64,000 nucleotides of DNA, taken from Serratia sarumanii (lineage in GTDB: Bacteria > Pseudomonadota > Gammaproteobacteria > Enterobacterales > Enterobacteriaceae). The stretch covers positions 3,286,001 to 3,350,000 of the forward strand of contig NZ_CP124750.1 of the NCBI RefSeq assembly GCF_029962605.1, read 5' to 3'. The translations under genes and the position numbers were made by a program. The notes below the pieces were generated by a model. It searched no databases. It was not told where the DNA came from and was given only the letters and a program-made list of their open reading frames with translations. The stretch's first letter is position 1. Every line of letters starts with the position of its first letter. Shown here one piece after another: positions 1 to 8,429 of this stretch.

Positions 1-29
1 CCCGCTATTATTCGCCCCGTTCCAACAAT

Positions 30-105
30 TCCTCTGTAGTTCAGTCGGTAGAACGGCGGACTGTTAATCCGTATGTCACTGGTTCGAGTCCAGTCAGAGG
101 AGCCA
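30..105 (+). tRNA. tRNA-Asn (GTT anticodon)
   Basis: A 76-nt cloverleaf. The 5' acceptor TCCTCTG pairs with CAGAGGA before GCCA, the anticodon loop reads CTGTTAATC, the T arm is GGTTCGAGTCC, and the CCA end is encoded. A TATTAT box at 6-11 followed by a GC-rich discriminator is a plausible promoter -10. In enterobacteria asn tRNA genes are known integration sites (for example of the Yersinia high-pathogenicity island), which matters for the decayed copy at 1725-1787. Confidence 0.97.
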
Positions 106-115
106 TATTTAGAAA

Positions 116-148
116 AGCCCGCTCAGGGAGACCCGAGCGGGCTTTTTG
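116..148 (+). terminator. Rho-independent terminator of tRNA-Asn
   Basis: AGCCCGCTC (116-124) pairs with GAGCGGGCT (135-143), with an inner GGG/CCC extension, followed by a run of T. It lies 11 nt behind the tRNA. Confidence 0.9.
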
Positions 149-178
149 CTTTAACGCTAAATGCGTCGACAGGCAACG

Positions 179-1387
179 TTACTCTTTGGCTATCGGCGCG
201 GCATTTTCATCAATTTTTACCTTACCCTGAATATCAGCAATCTTCCTCTCCAGATCCGCCACCTGCGCTTTGCTGTGCAGCAAGGTATAGGTCAGATCAA
301 ACTGCGCACTGGCGCCAGGCTGCAATTGCTTAACGCGTTTTTGTTCGCGCTCGATGGTGACCGGGTAGGCATAGCTGGTGCCCGGCTCAATCCCCGTCAC
401 ATATCCCTGTTTTAACGTATCGGTATTCTTCCACAGCGTCAGGACGGGCAATTGGCGGGTATCGAACTGAATCGCCACCCCTTTGTCGCCCGCGTGATTG
501 ACCAGCGCCGCCAGTGTCTGATGATTCGGATCCGATAATGGCTTAATGTTAAAGACCATTTCATCGAACCCTTTGGTGGGGCCGGCATAGGTTCCCCAGG
601 TCTTCAACCCGGCTTTGGCATAGTCGTTAAACGGGCTGATGCTGGCCATCGGCGCCAGGAAGCGGGCGCCATTTTCCAGAATCGGCGCGCCGAAATTGCT
701 GTGGTAGATAATCTGGTAGTCGTGGGGATAATCCGCCCGGTTGGTTAACACATCATGCAGGCTGAAACTGTTGCTGCCGGGTACATAGCGCAGTTCGGTC
801 AGGGTTTGCAGATCGGCTTTTTTGAATGTGCTCTCTTTGATCAGGCCGCGAATACGAATTTCATACGGCGCCGTATCCGCTACCTCAACCTCAACCAGTG
901 AGGCCGGCGTATTGCCCGCTTTACCGTGCAAGGTGTAAATTTGCCCTCCGTCGGTCACCGGATGACCGGTCCACTCATAGCCGCAGCGCACCATCATCTC
1001 ATTGAAACCTTCCAGCCAGCCGAGCCCATTGCGGCTTTCCAGGTTGATAAAGGCGGGGTTGACCACCTCTTTGACCGGAGAATCCCACCCCATTTTCGCG
1101 CCAAATCCTTCCGCCCGCAGGAGGTTCATGCCGCGCGTGGGACTCAGCGTGATGGTCAGGCCATCCTCGCTGCGGATAATCACGACTTTGCTGCCTTCTT
1201 GCTTGCCGCCGTGCAACACTTTCTGCTCAATGCTGAACGTTTTATCCTTAACCTTCAGCGCCTCGCTCGAAATCTTCCAGTTTCCTTTCTCCACACCATC
1301 TTCAGCGCTGGTCAGCACCCAACTCTGCGCCGCCGCCTGCCCTGAAATCAGAGCCGAAAACACCGCCATAACCCACGTTTTCTTCAT
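179..1387 (-). CDS. Periplasmic DUF4432 family protein (aldose-epimerase-like fold)
   Basis: A 402-residue protein with a clear Sec signal peptide (MKKTWVMAVFSALISGQAAA) and a body matching the DUF4432 family. This family is related to galactose mutarotase/aldose 1-epimerase folds, so a sugar-binding or epimerase-like role in the periplasm is likely; the substrate is unknown. A TRGMNLL segment near residue 85 and a GTSYAYPV segment near residue 335 fit the family as I remember it. The C-terminus ends in a short charged helix. It is monocistronic, converges on the tRNA-Asn terminator, and sits between the tRNA and a decayed copy of that tRNA end. Family assignment is fairly sure; enzymatic function is not. 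Confidence 0.75.
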   Translation of the reverse strand: MKKTWVMAVFSALISGQAAAQSWVLTSAEDGVEKGNWKISSEALKVKDKTFSIEQKVLHGGKQEGSKVVIIRSEDGLTITLSPTRGMNLLRAEGFGAKMGWDSPVKEVVNPAFINLESRNGLGWLEGFNEMMVRCGYEWTGHPVTDGGQIYTLHGKAGNTPASLVEVEVADTAPYEIRIRGLIKESTFKKADLQTLTELRYVPGSNSFSLHDVLTNRADYPHDYQIIYHSNFGAPILENGARFLAPMASISPFNDYAKAGLKTWGTYAGPTKGFDEMVFNIKPLSDPNHQTLAALVNHAGDKGVAIQFDTRQLPVLTLWKNTDTLKQGYVTGIEPGTSYAYPVTIEREQKRVKQLQPGASAQFDLTYTLLHSKAQVADLERKIADIQGKVKIDENAAPIAKE

Positions 1388-1724
1388 TTCCCTTCCCCTT
1401 TAGCTGAATCGATTTTTTACTCACGAGAAAAATCTACTGTTAAGCAGGTTAAAGAAATGTGATGAACTTCACCGGGTGAATATTTGAATAAATAGTGCGA
1501 TAAAAATACGAATTTGTTCGCAGTTTTAATGAAACACGTTGAGCTATTGCACGTTAAATGAGCGATTCGTCAACATAAGTCGTATCGTTTCAGCTTTGAG
1601 CAGAGGAGGGTTTATCGCGAAGGTACGGCGGGTGGCTTGTTAACGCTATCTGGCTCAAACGGCAGCGCCCATACAGCCAGCTCGCCTTGAGCCTCTTTGC
1701 TTTCACGACTGCCTCCTGATATCG

Positions 1725-1787
1725 GAGGCGCCATATTGCGAACAGCCCGCTCAGGGAAACCCGAGCGGGATTTTTGCCGTTAGCGCT
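1725..1787 (+). repeat. Decayed second copy of tRNA-Asn 3' end plus terminator
   Basis: About 62 nt align with 97-158: the end of the acceptor stem with GCCA, the spacer, the hairpin GCCCGCTCAGGG/CCCGAGCGGG, the T run and the following GCT. Roughly ten differences are visible. The terminator points along the + strand although no + strand gene precedes it. A hairpin GCCTCC/GGAGGC (1711-1729) overlaps its start. The rest of the 1388-1786 gap shows no gene; it holds the promoter region of the DUF4432 gene. Confidence 0.75.
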
Positions 1788-2089
1788 TACAGCACAAATT
1801 CGTAGTGAGAGCCGTCCGGCAGTTCAACATCCAGGCGCAGCTTGCCGCCGGCCGCCTCAACATAGCGTTTGAGCGAAGACAGTTTCAGATCGCGGCCCGG
1901 TTTTTCCATCACGGCAACGGTCGGTTGCCGGATACCCAGCGCCTGCGCCATTTCAACCTGCGTTTTCTGCACCTTCTCGCGCAGCTCGGCAAGGTGGATG
2001 TTCAGCATGATGTCAGCCGCCAGCGCTTGCGCTTTGGCCACGACCTCGGGCTTTTCATCCGCAATAAGCTGTTCCAGCGTTCTGCCCAT
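1787..2089 (-). CDS. higA: HigA-like antitoxin, XRE family
   Basis: A 100-residue protein with a helix-turn-helix around residues 42-68 (TQVEMAQALGIRQPTVAVME) and a C-terminal part ending in ELPDGSHYEF, as in antitoxins of RelE/HigB-type toxins. It should bind its own promoter and neutralise the adjacent toxin. It starts at an ATG preceded by AAGGAG that overlaps the end of the toxin gene, giving tight coupling. The toxin-first order is the usual higBA order. The family is clear; whether it is HigA or another XRE antitoxin type is less certain. Confidence 0.85.
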   Translation of the reverse strand: MGRTLEQLIADEKPEVVAKAQALAADIMLNIHLAELREKVQKTQVEMAQALGIRQPTVAVMEKPGRDLKLSSLKRYVEAAGGKLRLDVELPDGSHYEFVL

Positions 2090-2093
2090 CGCG

Positions 2094-2447
2094 TCACTCC
2101 TTCTCGTTTAATGTGTTCAGCCAGTTCGTGAATTCCCGATCGGCAGCCTGGATCATCCGATCGTAAAAACGTTTTTCATTACCGGCTTTATTGCCCGCGC
2201 AAAGTACAATGCCGATACGGTACGGATCGAAGGCGAAGAATGCCCGCAACGGTTCGCCACGGCTCTGAATGCGCAGCTCTTTCATATTGCTGTAACGCGA
2301 ACCTTTAACCGTATCGGCATAGGGTCTGGGCAGCCCCGGCCCCTTTTCCCGCAGGATCATCAATGCGGCAAGCACGCCAGCCCGATCGGCATCGTGGAGT
2401 GAGCTAAACCAGTTATCAAACGCATCCGTTGTTTTAATTTCCCACAC
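2094..2447 (-). CDS. higB: HigB/RelE-like toxin (phage gp49-like family)
   Basis: About 117 residues of the RelE superfamily, gp49/HigB branch: KELRIQSRGEPLRAFFAFDP followed by a strand and GNKAGNEKRFYDRMI. Members are ribosome-dependent mRNA interferases. I chose the GTG at 2445-2447 (giving MWEIKTTDAF) because AGGAAGG lies 5 nt upstream. A TTG at 2460-2462 would add five residues but lies within that Shine-Dalgarno stretch. The gene is followed 4 nt later by the antitoxin. A CTATA-rich imperfect repeat at about 2470-2500 may be the autoregulatory operator. Confidence 0.85.
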   Translation of the reverse strand: MWEIKTTDAFDNWFSSLHDADRAGVLAALMILREKGPGLPRPYADTVKGSRYSNMKELRIQSRGEPLRAFFAFDPYRIGIVLCAGNKAGNEKRFYDRMIQAADREFTNWLNTLNEKE

Positions 2448-2723
2448 GGGACCTTCCTGCAAATATAGATCAACAACTATATAGATGTAAAGCTATAGCA
2501 GAGAGGCGTCAGAATGGCATGCAAAAGCATTCGTGGTTACTGCAAGGCTGAACGTACATCCGGACATTTTGCAAACGCAGTGCGAGACATTCACCTTTTT
2601 ACGAGCGGTAACGGACAATCGGTCAGAGGCACGGGGCGTTTCCCCGCCGCCCCTTTATGAACCCTGTCACAAAATGCGCATAACGTTTTCGGCGCTCTGC
2701 GCCGCGGGCGGCGAGCGATACGT

Positions 2724-2802
2724 TTGTTAACGCCACGTTACATCAGGTTAGGCAACATTGTTAACGGCGATTGATGCACCAAACGCATCGCGCCATGCGT
2801 TT
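2724..2802. promoter_or_regulatory. Candidate operator region upstream of the citrate-type symporter
   Basis: TTGTTAACG occurs twice (2724-2732 and 2758-2766), 34 bp apart. Just downstream is an 8-bp inverted repeat, AAACGCAT (2781-2788) and ATGCGTTT (2795-2802), 85 bp before the symporter ATG. These may be sites for the convergent LysR regulator or for catabolite control. The remainder of 2448-2886 holds no gene I can support. Confidence 0.4.
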
Positions 2803-2886
2803 ATTGCGCTTATTTAGTTTATTTTCCTGAGCGAGTCTTCAGCAACAGGCGCGGCGTCAGGCGCCCATAACAAACTGGAGATAAAG

Positions 2887-4182
2887 ATGCATTCCTCTAC
2901 CTCACCCATGACCACCCGGGCCAGAACCGGCGCGATACTGCGCGTCACCTCCGGCAACTTTCTGGAACAGTTCGACTTCTTTCTGTTCGGCTTTTACGCC
3001 ACCTACATCGCACACACCTTTTTCCCGGCCAGCAGCGAGTTCGCCTCGCTGATGATGACCTTCGCGGTATTCGGCGCAGGTTTTCTGATGCGCCCCATTG
3101 GCGCCATCGTGCTGGGCGCCTACATCGATAAAGTCGGCCGCCGCAAAGGGCTGATCGTCACCCTGTCGATCATGGCCGCGGGCACCTTCCTGATCGTATT
3201 GATCCCCTCTTACCAGAGCATCGGGCTTTGGGCGCCGCTGCTGGTGCTGTGCGGGCGCCTGCTGCAAGGCTTCTCGGCGGGCGCGGAGCTGGGCGGCGTG
3301 TCCGTCTATCTGGCCGAAATCGCCACGCCGGGCCGTAAGGGCTTCTATACCAGCTGGCAGTCCGGCAGCCAGCAGGTGGCGATCATGGTGGCGGCAGCGA
3401 TGGGCTTCGCGCTCAATGCGGCGCTGGAAGAAAGCGCCATTCGCGAATGGGGCTGGCGCCTGCCTTTCCTGTTCGGCTGCCTGATCGTTCCCTTCATCTT
3501 CTTGCTGCGCCGCAAGCTGGAAGAGACGCAGGAATTTACCGCCCGCCGTCACCACCTGGCGATGCGCGACGTGTTTAAAACCCTGCTGAAAAACTGGCCG
3601 GTGGTGATGGCCGGCATGCTGATGGTCGCCATGACCACCACCGCGTTTTACCTGATCACCGTGTATGCGCCGACCTTCGGCAAAAAGGTGCTGTTGCTCA
3701 GCGCCTCCGACAGCTTGCTGGTCACTTTACTGGTCGCGATTTCCAACTTCATCTGGCTGCCCATCGGCGGTGCGCTGTCGGATCGCTTCGGCCGCAAGCC
3801 GGTGCTGGTCGCCATGACGCTGCTGGCGCTGGCCACCGCCTACCCGGCGCTGAGCCTGCTCGCCGCCGCCCCCAGCTTCAGCATGATGCTGGCCGTGCTG
3901 CTGTGGCTGTCCTTCATTTACGGCCTCTACAACGGCGCCATGATCCCGGCCTTAACCGAGATCATGCCAACGGAAGTGCGGGTGGCCGGGTTCTCGCTGG
4001 CCTACAGCCTGGCAACGGCGGTGTTCGGCGGCTTTACGCCGGTGATCTCCACCGCGTTGATCGAATACACCGGCGATAAGGCTTCACCGGGCTACTGGAT
4101 GAGCTTCGCCGCGCTGTGCGCCTTGCTGGCGACGCTGTATCTGTATCGCCGCATCGCCATGCCGCTGCAAACCGCACGCTAA
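2887..4182 (+). CDS. citA: MFS citrate/tricarballylate:H+ symporter
   Basis: A 431-residue, 12-helix MFS transporter of the metabolite:H+ symporter branch. The N-terminus ([20 protein letters not shown]) and the loop motif [10 protein letters not shown] are nearly those of Salmonella CitA and TcuC, which import citrate and tricarballylate respectively; the sequence alone does not decide between them. Both halves carry the conserved DRxGRK-type loop (second copy at about residue 300, SDRFGRKP). The start is an ATG with GGAG 7 nt upstream. The next gene begins 27 nt downstream on the same strand, and a TcuR-like regulator converges from the other side. Confidence 0.85.
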   Translation: MHSSTSPMTTRARTGAILRVTSGNFLEQFDFFLFGFYATYIAHTFFPASSEFASLMMTFAVFGAGFLMRPIGAIVLGAYIDKVGRRKGLIVTLSIMAAGTFLIVLIPSYQSIGLWAPLLVLCGRLLQGFSAGAELGGVSVYLAEIATPGRKGFYTSWQSGSQQVAIMVAAAMGFALNAALEESAIREWGWRLPFLFGCLIVPFIFLLRRKLEETQEFTARRHHLAMRDVFKTLLKNWPVVMAGMLMVAMTTTAFYLITVYAPTFGKKVLLLSASDSLLVTLLVAISNFIWLPIGGALSDRFGRKPVLVAMTLLALATAYPALSLLAAAPSFSMMLAVLLWLSFIYGLYNGAMIPALTEIMPTEVRVAGFSLAYSLATAVFGGFTPVISTALIEYTGDKASPGYWMSFAALCALLATLYLYRRIAMPLQTAR

Positions 4183-4209
4183 CGCGCCATCGCCATAAGG
4201 AATCATGCC

Positions 4210-5016
4210 ATGCAAAAACTCACTCGTTCGATCCTCGCCGCGCTGGTGTGCGCCTCCTTCAGCACCGCGGCGCTGGCCAAAGACGTGACCGTGATGATCT
4301 CCGGCGGCTTCAAGGCCGCGCTGGAGAAACTGGCCCCGGAATATGAAGCCCAAAGCGGCGACAAAATCATTCTGGTGTCCGGCCCTTCCATGGGGAAAAC
4401 GCCGCAGGCGATCCCCGCGCGGCTGGCGCGCGGAGAGCAAGCCGATGTGGTGATCATGGTGGGCGACGCGCTGACCCAACTGGACAAAGGCGGCTGGATC
4501 CAGCCGGGTTCGCGCGTGGAGCTGGCCGATTCGCCGATCGGCATGGTGGTGAAACAGGGCGCGCCCAAGCCGGCGATAAAAACGGATGCCGAGCTGCGTA
4601 ATGCCTTGCTGCAAGCCGACTCTTTCGCCTATTCCGACAGCGCCAGCGGCCGCTACGTCAGCGGCCAACTATTCAAAAAGCTGGGCATAGAGGAACAGGT
4701 GAAAGGAAAAGCGCACATGATTGAGCGCATTCCGGTGGCCTCTGAAGTGGCGCAGGGGAAATACGCGTTGGGCTTCCAGCAGGTCAGCGAATTGCTGCCC
4801 GTGGCGGGCGTCACCTTTATCGGCGAACTGCCGGAAAACGTGCAGTACATCACCCGCTTCGCCGGCGCGGTAATCGCCAAGGCGGAACATCGCCGCGAAG
4901 GCAAAGCGCTGCTGGAGTTCCTCGCCTCCTCTCAGGCACAGCCGACCATTCGCGCGACCGGCATGCGAAGCGTGCCGGCGCAGCAGCCGGTCAGGCAGAG
5001 TGATACCGTTCAGTAA
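4210..5016 (+). CDS. Orphan ModA-like periplasmic substrate-binding protein
   Basis: A 268-residue protein with a signal peptide ending at ALA-KDVTV. The PBP type II fold resembles molybdate/organic-anion binding proteins (ISGGFKAALEKLAPEYEAQS, then the ARLARGEQADVVIM segment). No ABC permease or ATPase accompanies it. It sits in an apparent two-gene operon with the citrate-type MFS symporter, so an organic acid ligand is more plausible than molybdate; this is inference. The final 26 nt overlap the convergent LysR gene. The start has AAGGA 9 nt upstream. Confidence 0.7.
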   Translation: MQKLTRSILAALVCASFSTAALAKDVTVMISGGFKAALEKLAPEYEAQSGDKIILVSGPSMGKTPQAIPARLARGEQADVVIMVGDALTQLDKGGWIQPGSRVELADSPIGMVVKQGAPKPAIKTDAELRNALLQADSFAYSDSASGRYVSGQLFKKLGIEEQVKGKAHMIERIPVASEVAQGKYALGFQQVSELLPVAGVTFIGELPENVQYITRFAGAVIAKAEHRREGKALLEFLASSQAQPTIRATGMRSVPAQQPVRQSDTVQ

Positions 5017-5890
5017 TCAGCTTTTCCAACTCGGCGGCGACGAAAGACTGCATGCGGCCGCCGCGCCGGATCAGGCCCACGGTGCGTTTCACCACCGGCT
5101 CGACCAGCGGCACCGACGTCAACACCGAATGCTCTGAAGCGGGCATCGACATGGCGGGCACGGCGGCAATGCCGATGCCCGCCTCAACCATGCCCAGCAT
5201 GGTCGTCACATGGCGAGTTTCGCATACGCTGGGGCGCTCCGGCACGAGGTGTTCCAGGCGCTGATCGAGCAGATTGCGATTGCCGGAGGTTTTATCCAGC
5301 GACACGTAATCCTGCTGATAAAATTCCCGCCAGGTGAGGCTCTTTTTAGCGGCGAGCGGATGGTCGCGCCGGCAAGCGGCCACGTAAACGTCCCCCACCA
5401 ACGGCACAAATTCAAGGTTAGGCTGCAGCCGCCCGGCAAAGCAGATGCCGAAGTCAGCCTGGCCGCCGGTGACCGCCTCAATCACATTGCCCGCGCTGCC
5501 GTCGATCAGCTTAACGCGCACGCGCGGATAGCGAAGCCGGAAACGGCGTATCACGTCGGGCATGAAATAGTAGGCCGCCGACGGCACCGTGGCGACGGTG
5601 ACCAGCCCGGTACGCTCCTGGCTGACCTTATCGATATCGGCCAACACCGCTTCGACATTCATCAGCAGCTGATCCGAACGCTCGGCAAACGCCTGCCCGT
5701 ACAGCGTCAGCGTCACGCGCCGGGTAGTACGATCGAACAGTTTGCTGCCCAGTGCGTTTTCCAGCTTCTCAATCCTGCGGCTCAGGGCCGACTGCGACAG
5801 GCAGATGGATTCTGCTGCCAGCCGAAAATTGCCGTACTCCACCAGCGCGCGGAAGGCATAAAGATCGTTGAGATCAAAATTCACGGGCAT
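4991..5890 (-). CDS. LysR-family regulator, TcuR-like
   Basis: A 299-residue LysR regulator: winged HTH at residues 5-65 (FRLAAESICLSQSALSRRIE) followed by a two-lobed effector-binding domain (GLVTVATVPSAAYYFMPDVI). I start it at the ATG at 5888-5890 (MPVNFDLNDLYAFRALVE); the frame is open further upstream but without family-like sequence. Its 3' end overlaps the end of the ModA-like gene by 26 nt in the convergent orientation. The likely target is the transporter operon, by analogy to TcuR controlling the Salmonella tricarballylate genes. Confidence 0.8.
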   Translation of the reverse strand: MPVNFDLNDLYAFRALVEYGNFRLAAESICLSQSALSRRIEKLENALGSKLFDRTTRRVTLTLYGQAFAERSDQLLMNVEAVLADIDKVSQERTGLVTVATVPSAAYYFMPDVIRRFRLRYPRVRVKLIDGSAGNVIEAVTGGQADFGICFAGRLQPNLEFVPLVGDVYVAACRRDHPLAAKKSLTWREFYQQDYVSLDKTSGNRNLLDQRLEHLVPERPSVCETRHVTTMLGMVEAGIGIAAVPAMSMPASEHSVLTSVPLVEPVVKRTVGLIRRGGRMQSFVAAELEKLITERYHSA

Positions 5891-5982
5891 AGCGGCCGAC
5901 TCTCCTTGCTGAACGCAAAACATCGATGATAACCGCTTATAGCGCCACGGCAACCGGCCTGGCAATTGAGCCACCCAAGCCC

Positions 5983-6348
5983 TTATCGCCCCAGCAGCAC
6001 CATTCCCCAAATAATGATAGTCATCACCACCGCCACCAGCTGCGCAGCGCCGCCCAGATCTTTAGCGCGTTTGGATAACGGATGTAATTCCAGCGAAATG
6101 CGATCGACCACGGTTTCAATCGCCGTATTAAGCAGCTCAACCACCAATAGCAGAAAACTGCAGGCGATTAATAACAGCCGTTCTATATTTGTAATATCTA
6201 AACCAAATGTAACAACCAGTAAAATGGCGTTAATAACCAATAATTGGCGAAACGCATCTTCGGTAAGCACGGCGTCAATAAATCCGGCCCAGGAATTCCT
6301 TATGCTGTAGGTTAATCGGCATATTCCTTTTTTCTTTTCCACAGGCAT
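5983..6348 (-). CDS. DgkA-family integral membrane lipid kinase, probable second copy
   Basis: A 121-residue, three-helix protein of the diacylglycerol kinase (DgkA) family. The catalytic signature ELLNTAIETVVDRI and the cytoplasmic RAKDLGGAA segment are present, as is the EDAFRQ surface helix. E. coli DgkA has Glu at the last position of the FRQE motif; here it is Leu. The neighbours are not lexA/plsB, the usual context of housekeeping dgkA, but a lipid cluster whose genes look sphingolipid-specific, so a ceramide or long-chain-base kinase role is an inference worth testing. The start is ATG 6346-6348; the open frame extends further upstream. The 6349-6567 gap holds nothing recognised. Confidence 0.8.
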   Translation of the reverse strand: MPVEKKKGICRLTYSIRNSWAGFIDAVLTEDAFRQLLVINAILLVVTFGLDITNIERLLLIACSFLLLVVELLNTAIETVVDRISLELHPLSKRAKDLGGAAQLVAVVMTIIIWGMVLLGR

Positions 6349-6567
6349 GCAATCAGCTCTCGTCAATACTGCCACAATCACTCGCGAATAAATCACGCGG
6401 CGTGAATTTATCTCGAGTTTATTAATTAAAGGCCTTAACCGTTCTCTTCCCGGAGGCGATGCATTCACTCACGCGCCGTCACCCTGCCCCTGAAACGGCA
6501 CCGCCCGAAAATGCCCCGGCGCGGTTATTATTCTGAGAACGTGAAAAGGCGATGCGTTATCAGCCGG

Positions 6568-7692
6568 TTAAAGCGTTTTCTCGTATAAGCGGTAGCGCTT
6601 ATAGGGAACCGCGCCGATGCGTTCTAAAATCGTCCGCATGCCGGTATTGGTTTCCAGGATCCACGACATTTCCAGCGCGTCGATATTGCGCTTGGCAAAA
6701 GGCTCGCGCAGCGCCTCAATCAGCAGCAACGCAATAATCGGCCCGATGCGGCTGAATTGATATTCCTGGCGCACGCCCATCAACGGCACGCGCGCGGTGC
6801 GCACGCCGCTGACTTTCAGCCGCCACAAGAGCTTCGCCCAGCCGAACGGCAATAACCGCCCCTGCAGATCGGCAATCGCTTCGTTGATGTTCGGCAGACC
6901 GACGATAAAGGCGCAGGGGGCGCCATCCACCTCGGCGATATGGATCATATCGTCGGGCACCAGGAACTTCAGCTGATCCCCCATGGTGGCGAACTCGTGC
7001 TCGGTGAACGGGACAAACCCCCAGTTATGCTGCCATCCGGAGTTGAACACCTCGCGCAGCACCTGCATCTCCTCGCGAAAGCGCTTGCGGTTGAGGCGGC
7101 GAACGGTCACCTTTTTGCGCACCTGCTCCATCATCCGGGTTAACGACGGCGAAAAATGCAGGTCGGTTCTTTTCATCCAATAGGCAAGCAAATCAATCCC
7201 TTCGCTGTAGCCCTGCTGCGCTATTTGCGCCGCATAGTAGGGCTTCGCGTGCGTCATCAGGGCGGAAGGCGGCGTATCGAACCCTTCGACCAACAGGCCG
7301 CTTTCCTGATTGATATTGAGGCTGAACGGCCCGGTGATTTTGCGCGCGCCTTTCGACCTCAGCCACTCCTCCGCCACCGTGAATAAGGTGCTGAAAACGG
7401 CGGGATCGTCAACGGCGTCAATCATGCCGAAATGGCCGGTATCCTCGCCATGCAACTCCCGGTGCAGAGCATCGATTTGCGCCGTGATGCGCCCAACGAC
7501 TTTGCCCTGTTTTTTGGCCACCCATGCCTGCCATTCAATATGGTCGGTGCCGGGATTCTTCTTTGACAGGTGCTCTTCGCGCTCTACATGCAGCGGCTCA
7601 ATCCAGTTCGGATCATCGCGAAACAGTTGCGAGGGGAAAGCAATAAATTCTTTAAGTTCGCGTTTACTCAGAACTTTCTCAACACGGATCAT
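6568..7692 (-). CDS. GNAT-like acyltransferase, candidate bacterial ceramide synthase (bCerS)
   Basis: A 374-residue protein of the GNAT-related acyltransferase family. The N-terminal half starts with RDDPNWIEPL and the GKVVGRITAQID strand, followed by KGARKITGPFSLNINQESGL. The C-terminal half carries HIAEVDGAPCAFIVGLPNIN and a terminal MSWILETNTGMRTILERIGA segment. In Caulobacter the N-acyltransferase making ceramide from 3-ketosphinganine is a GNAT-type protein encoded near serine palmitoyltransferase; size and context match here. The gene is divergent from the acyl ligase/SPT operon across a 737-bp gap. Family is fairly sure, function inferred. A perfect 7-bp inverted repeat lies inside its 3' end (6583-6600). 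Confidence 0.65.
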   Translation of the reverse strand: MIRVEKVLSKRELKEFIAFPSQLFRDDPNWIEPLHVEREEHLSKKNPGTDHIEWQAWVAKKQGKVVGRITAQIDALHRELHGEDTGHFGMIDAVDDPAVFSTLFTVAEEWLRSKGARKITGPFSLNINQESGLLVEGFDTPPSALMTHAKPYYAAQIAQQGYSEGIDLLAYWMKRTDLHFSPSLTRMMEQVRKKVTVRRLNRKRFREEMQVLREVFNSGWQHNWGFVPFTEHEFATMGDQLKFLVPDDMIHIAEVDGAPCAFIVGLPNINEAIADLQGRLLPFGWAKLLWRLKVSGVRTARVPLMGVRQEYQFSRIGPIIALLLIEALREPFAKRNIDALEMSWILETNTGMRTILERIGAVPYKRYRLYEKTL

Positions 7693-8429
7693 AAATAGCC
7701 TTACGTTTTAATAAAATAATTAAATAAGCGCGCGACAACGCCTTTAGCATTTTTTATGCTGTTCTCATTTATTGGATTGTGTATTGCCTCCGGTTCAATG
7801 ATAAGAAAAACCGAATATTACCCCCTGTGAAACAGCGCATTATTGCGCCCGACATTCACCCTGTGATGTCCGTAATTGATAAAAAAAGGAAACAGAAAGC
7901 GGCGCAGCCAGGCTACGCTAATGGTGCTCTTTTATTATTTTGTGCTGTTACGGCAAAAGAAACTCGCCGCTTTTAGTGTACCGACTTTAATCAGGAGGTG
8001 TGCCACCATCTTTACCACTTAATGCTCTTTTTAAGATTAGCCTTAAATGAATCGTTCACTTTTGGATTTCTTGCGGCATACTGTTTAGGAAGTGTTTAAG
8101 TTCCAAGATAGCCATGCATGAGGTCATAACCTATGAGCCGACAGTTATTTCCTGCCCGAAAGAGACAGGCTAAAGAACGGCGCAGCCCGGATATTACAAT
8201 AGTCTCTCGTATATCGCCAGGGTGCCGCTCAAGGCTGATAACACGGGCTACTCACGCTCTGACCGGTTAATAACCGGCGTGCCCTCAAGCACGGCAATAT
8301 ACGCTGTTCGCGGAATGAAGATGGTTGAATAACAAACTTATTCAAAACCTATTCATAGTAAAACATCAATTACCTCGCCAAGAGTGATTTTCTCTTTTGG
8401 TGATTTTTAATCTATGGCTAAGTTTGTCT
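7693..8429. promoter_or_regulatory. Divergent leader region between the two arms of the lipid cluster
   Basis: About 740 bp, clearly AT-richer than the flanking genes, with no ORF I can support. It must hold the promoters for the GNAT-like gene (leftward) and the acyl-ligase operon (rightward). I see AT-rich stretches at about 7700-7800 and 8320-8390, but no obvious ops/JUMPstart element and no riboswitch I recognise. Confidence 0.5.

Noticed and set aside
2533..2730. 65-codon frame upstream of the citrate-type symporter
   Set aside because: No ribosome-binding site or family pattern; it overlaps the operator-like repeats.
6583..6600. GGTAGC core of an ops/JUMPstart-like element
   Set aside because: Only the short core is present, it lies inside the 3' end of a gene as part of a small palindrome, and no long polysaccharide operon follows it.
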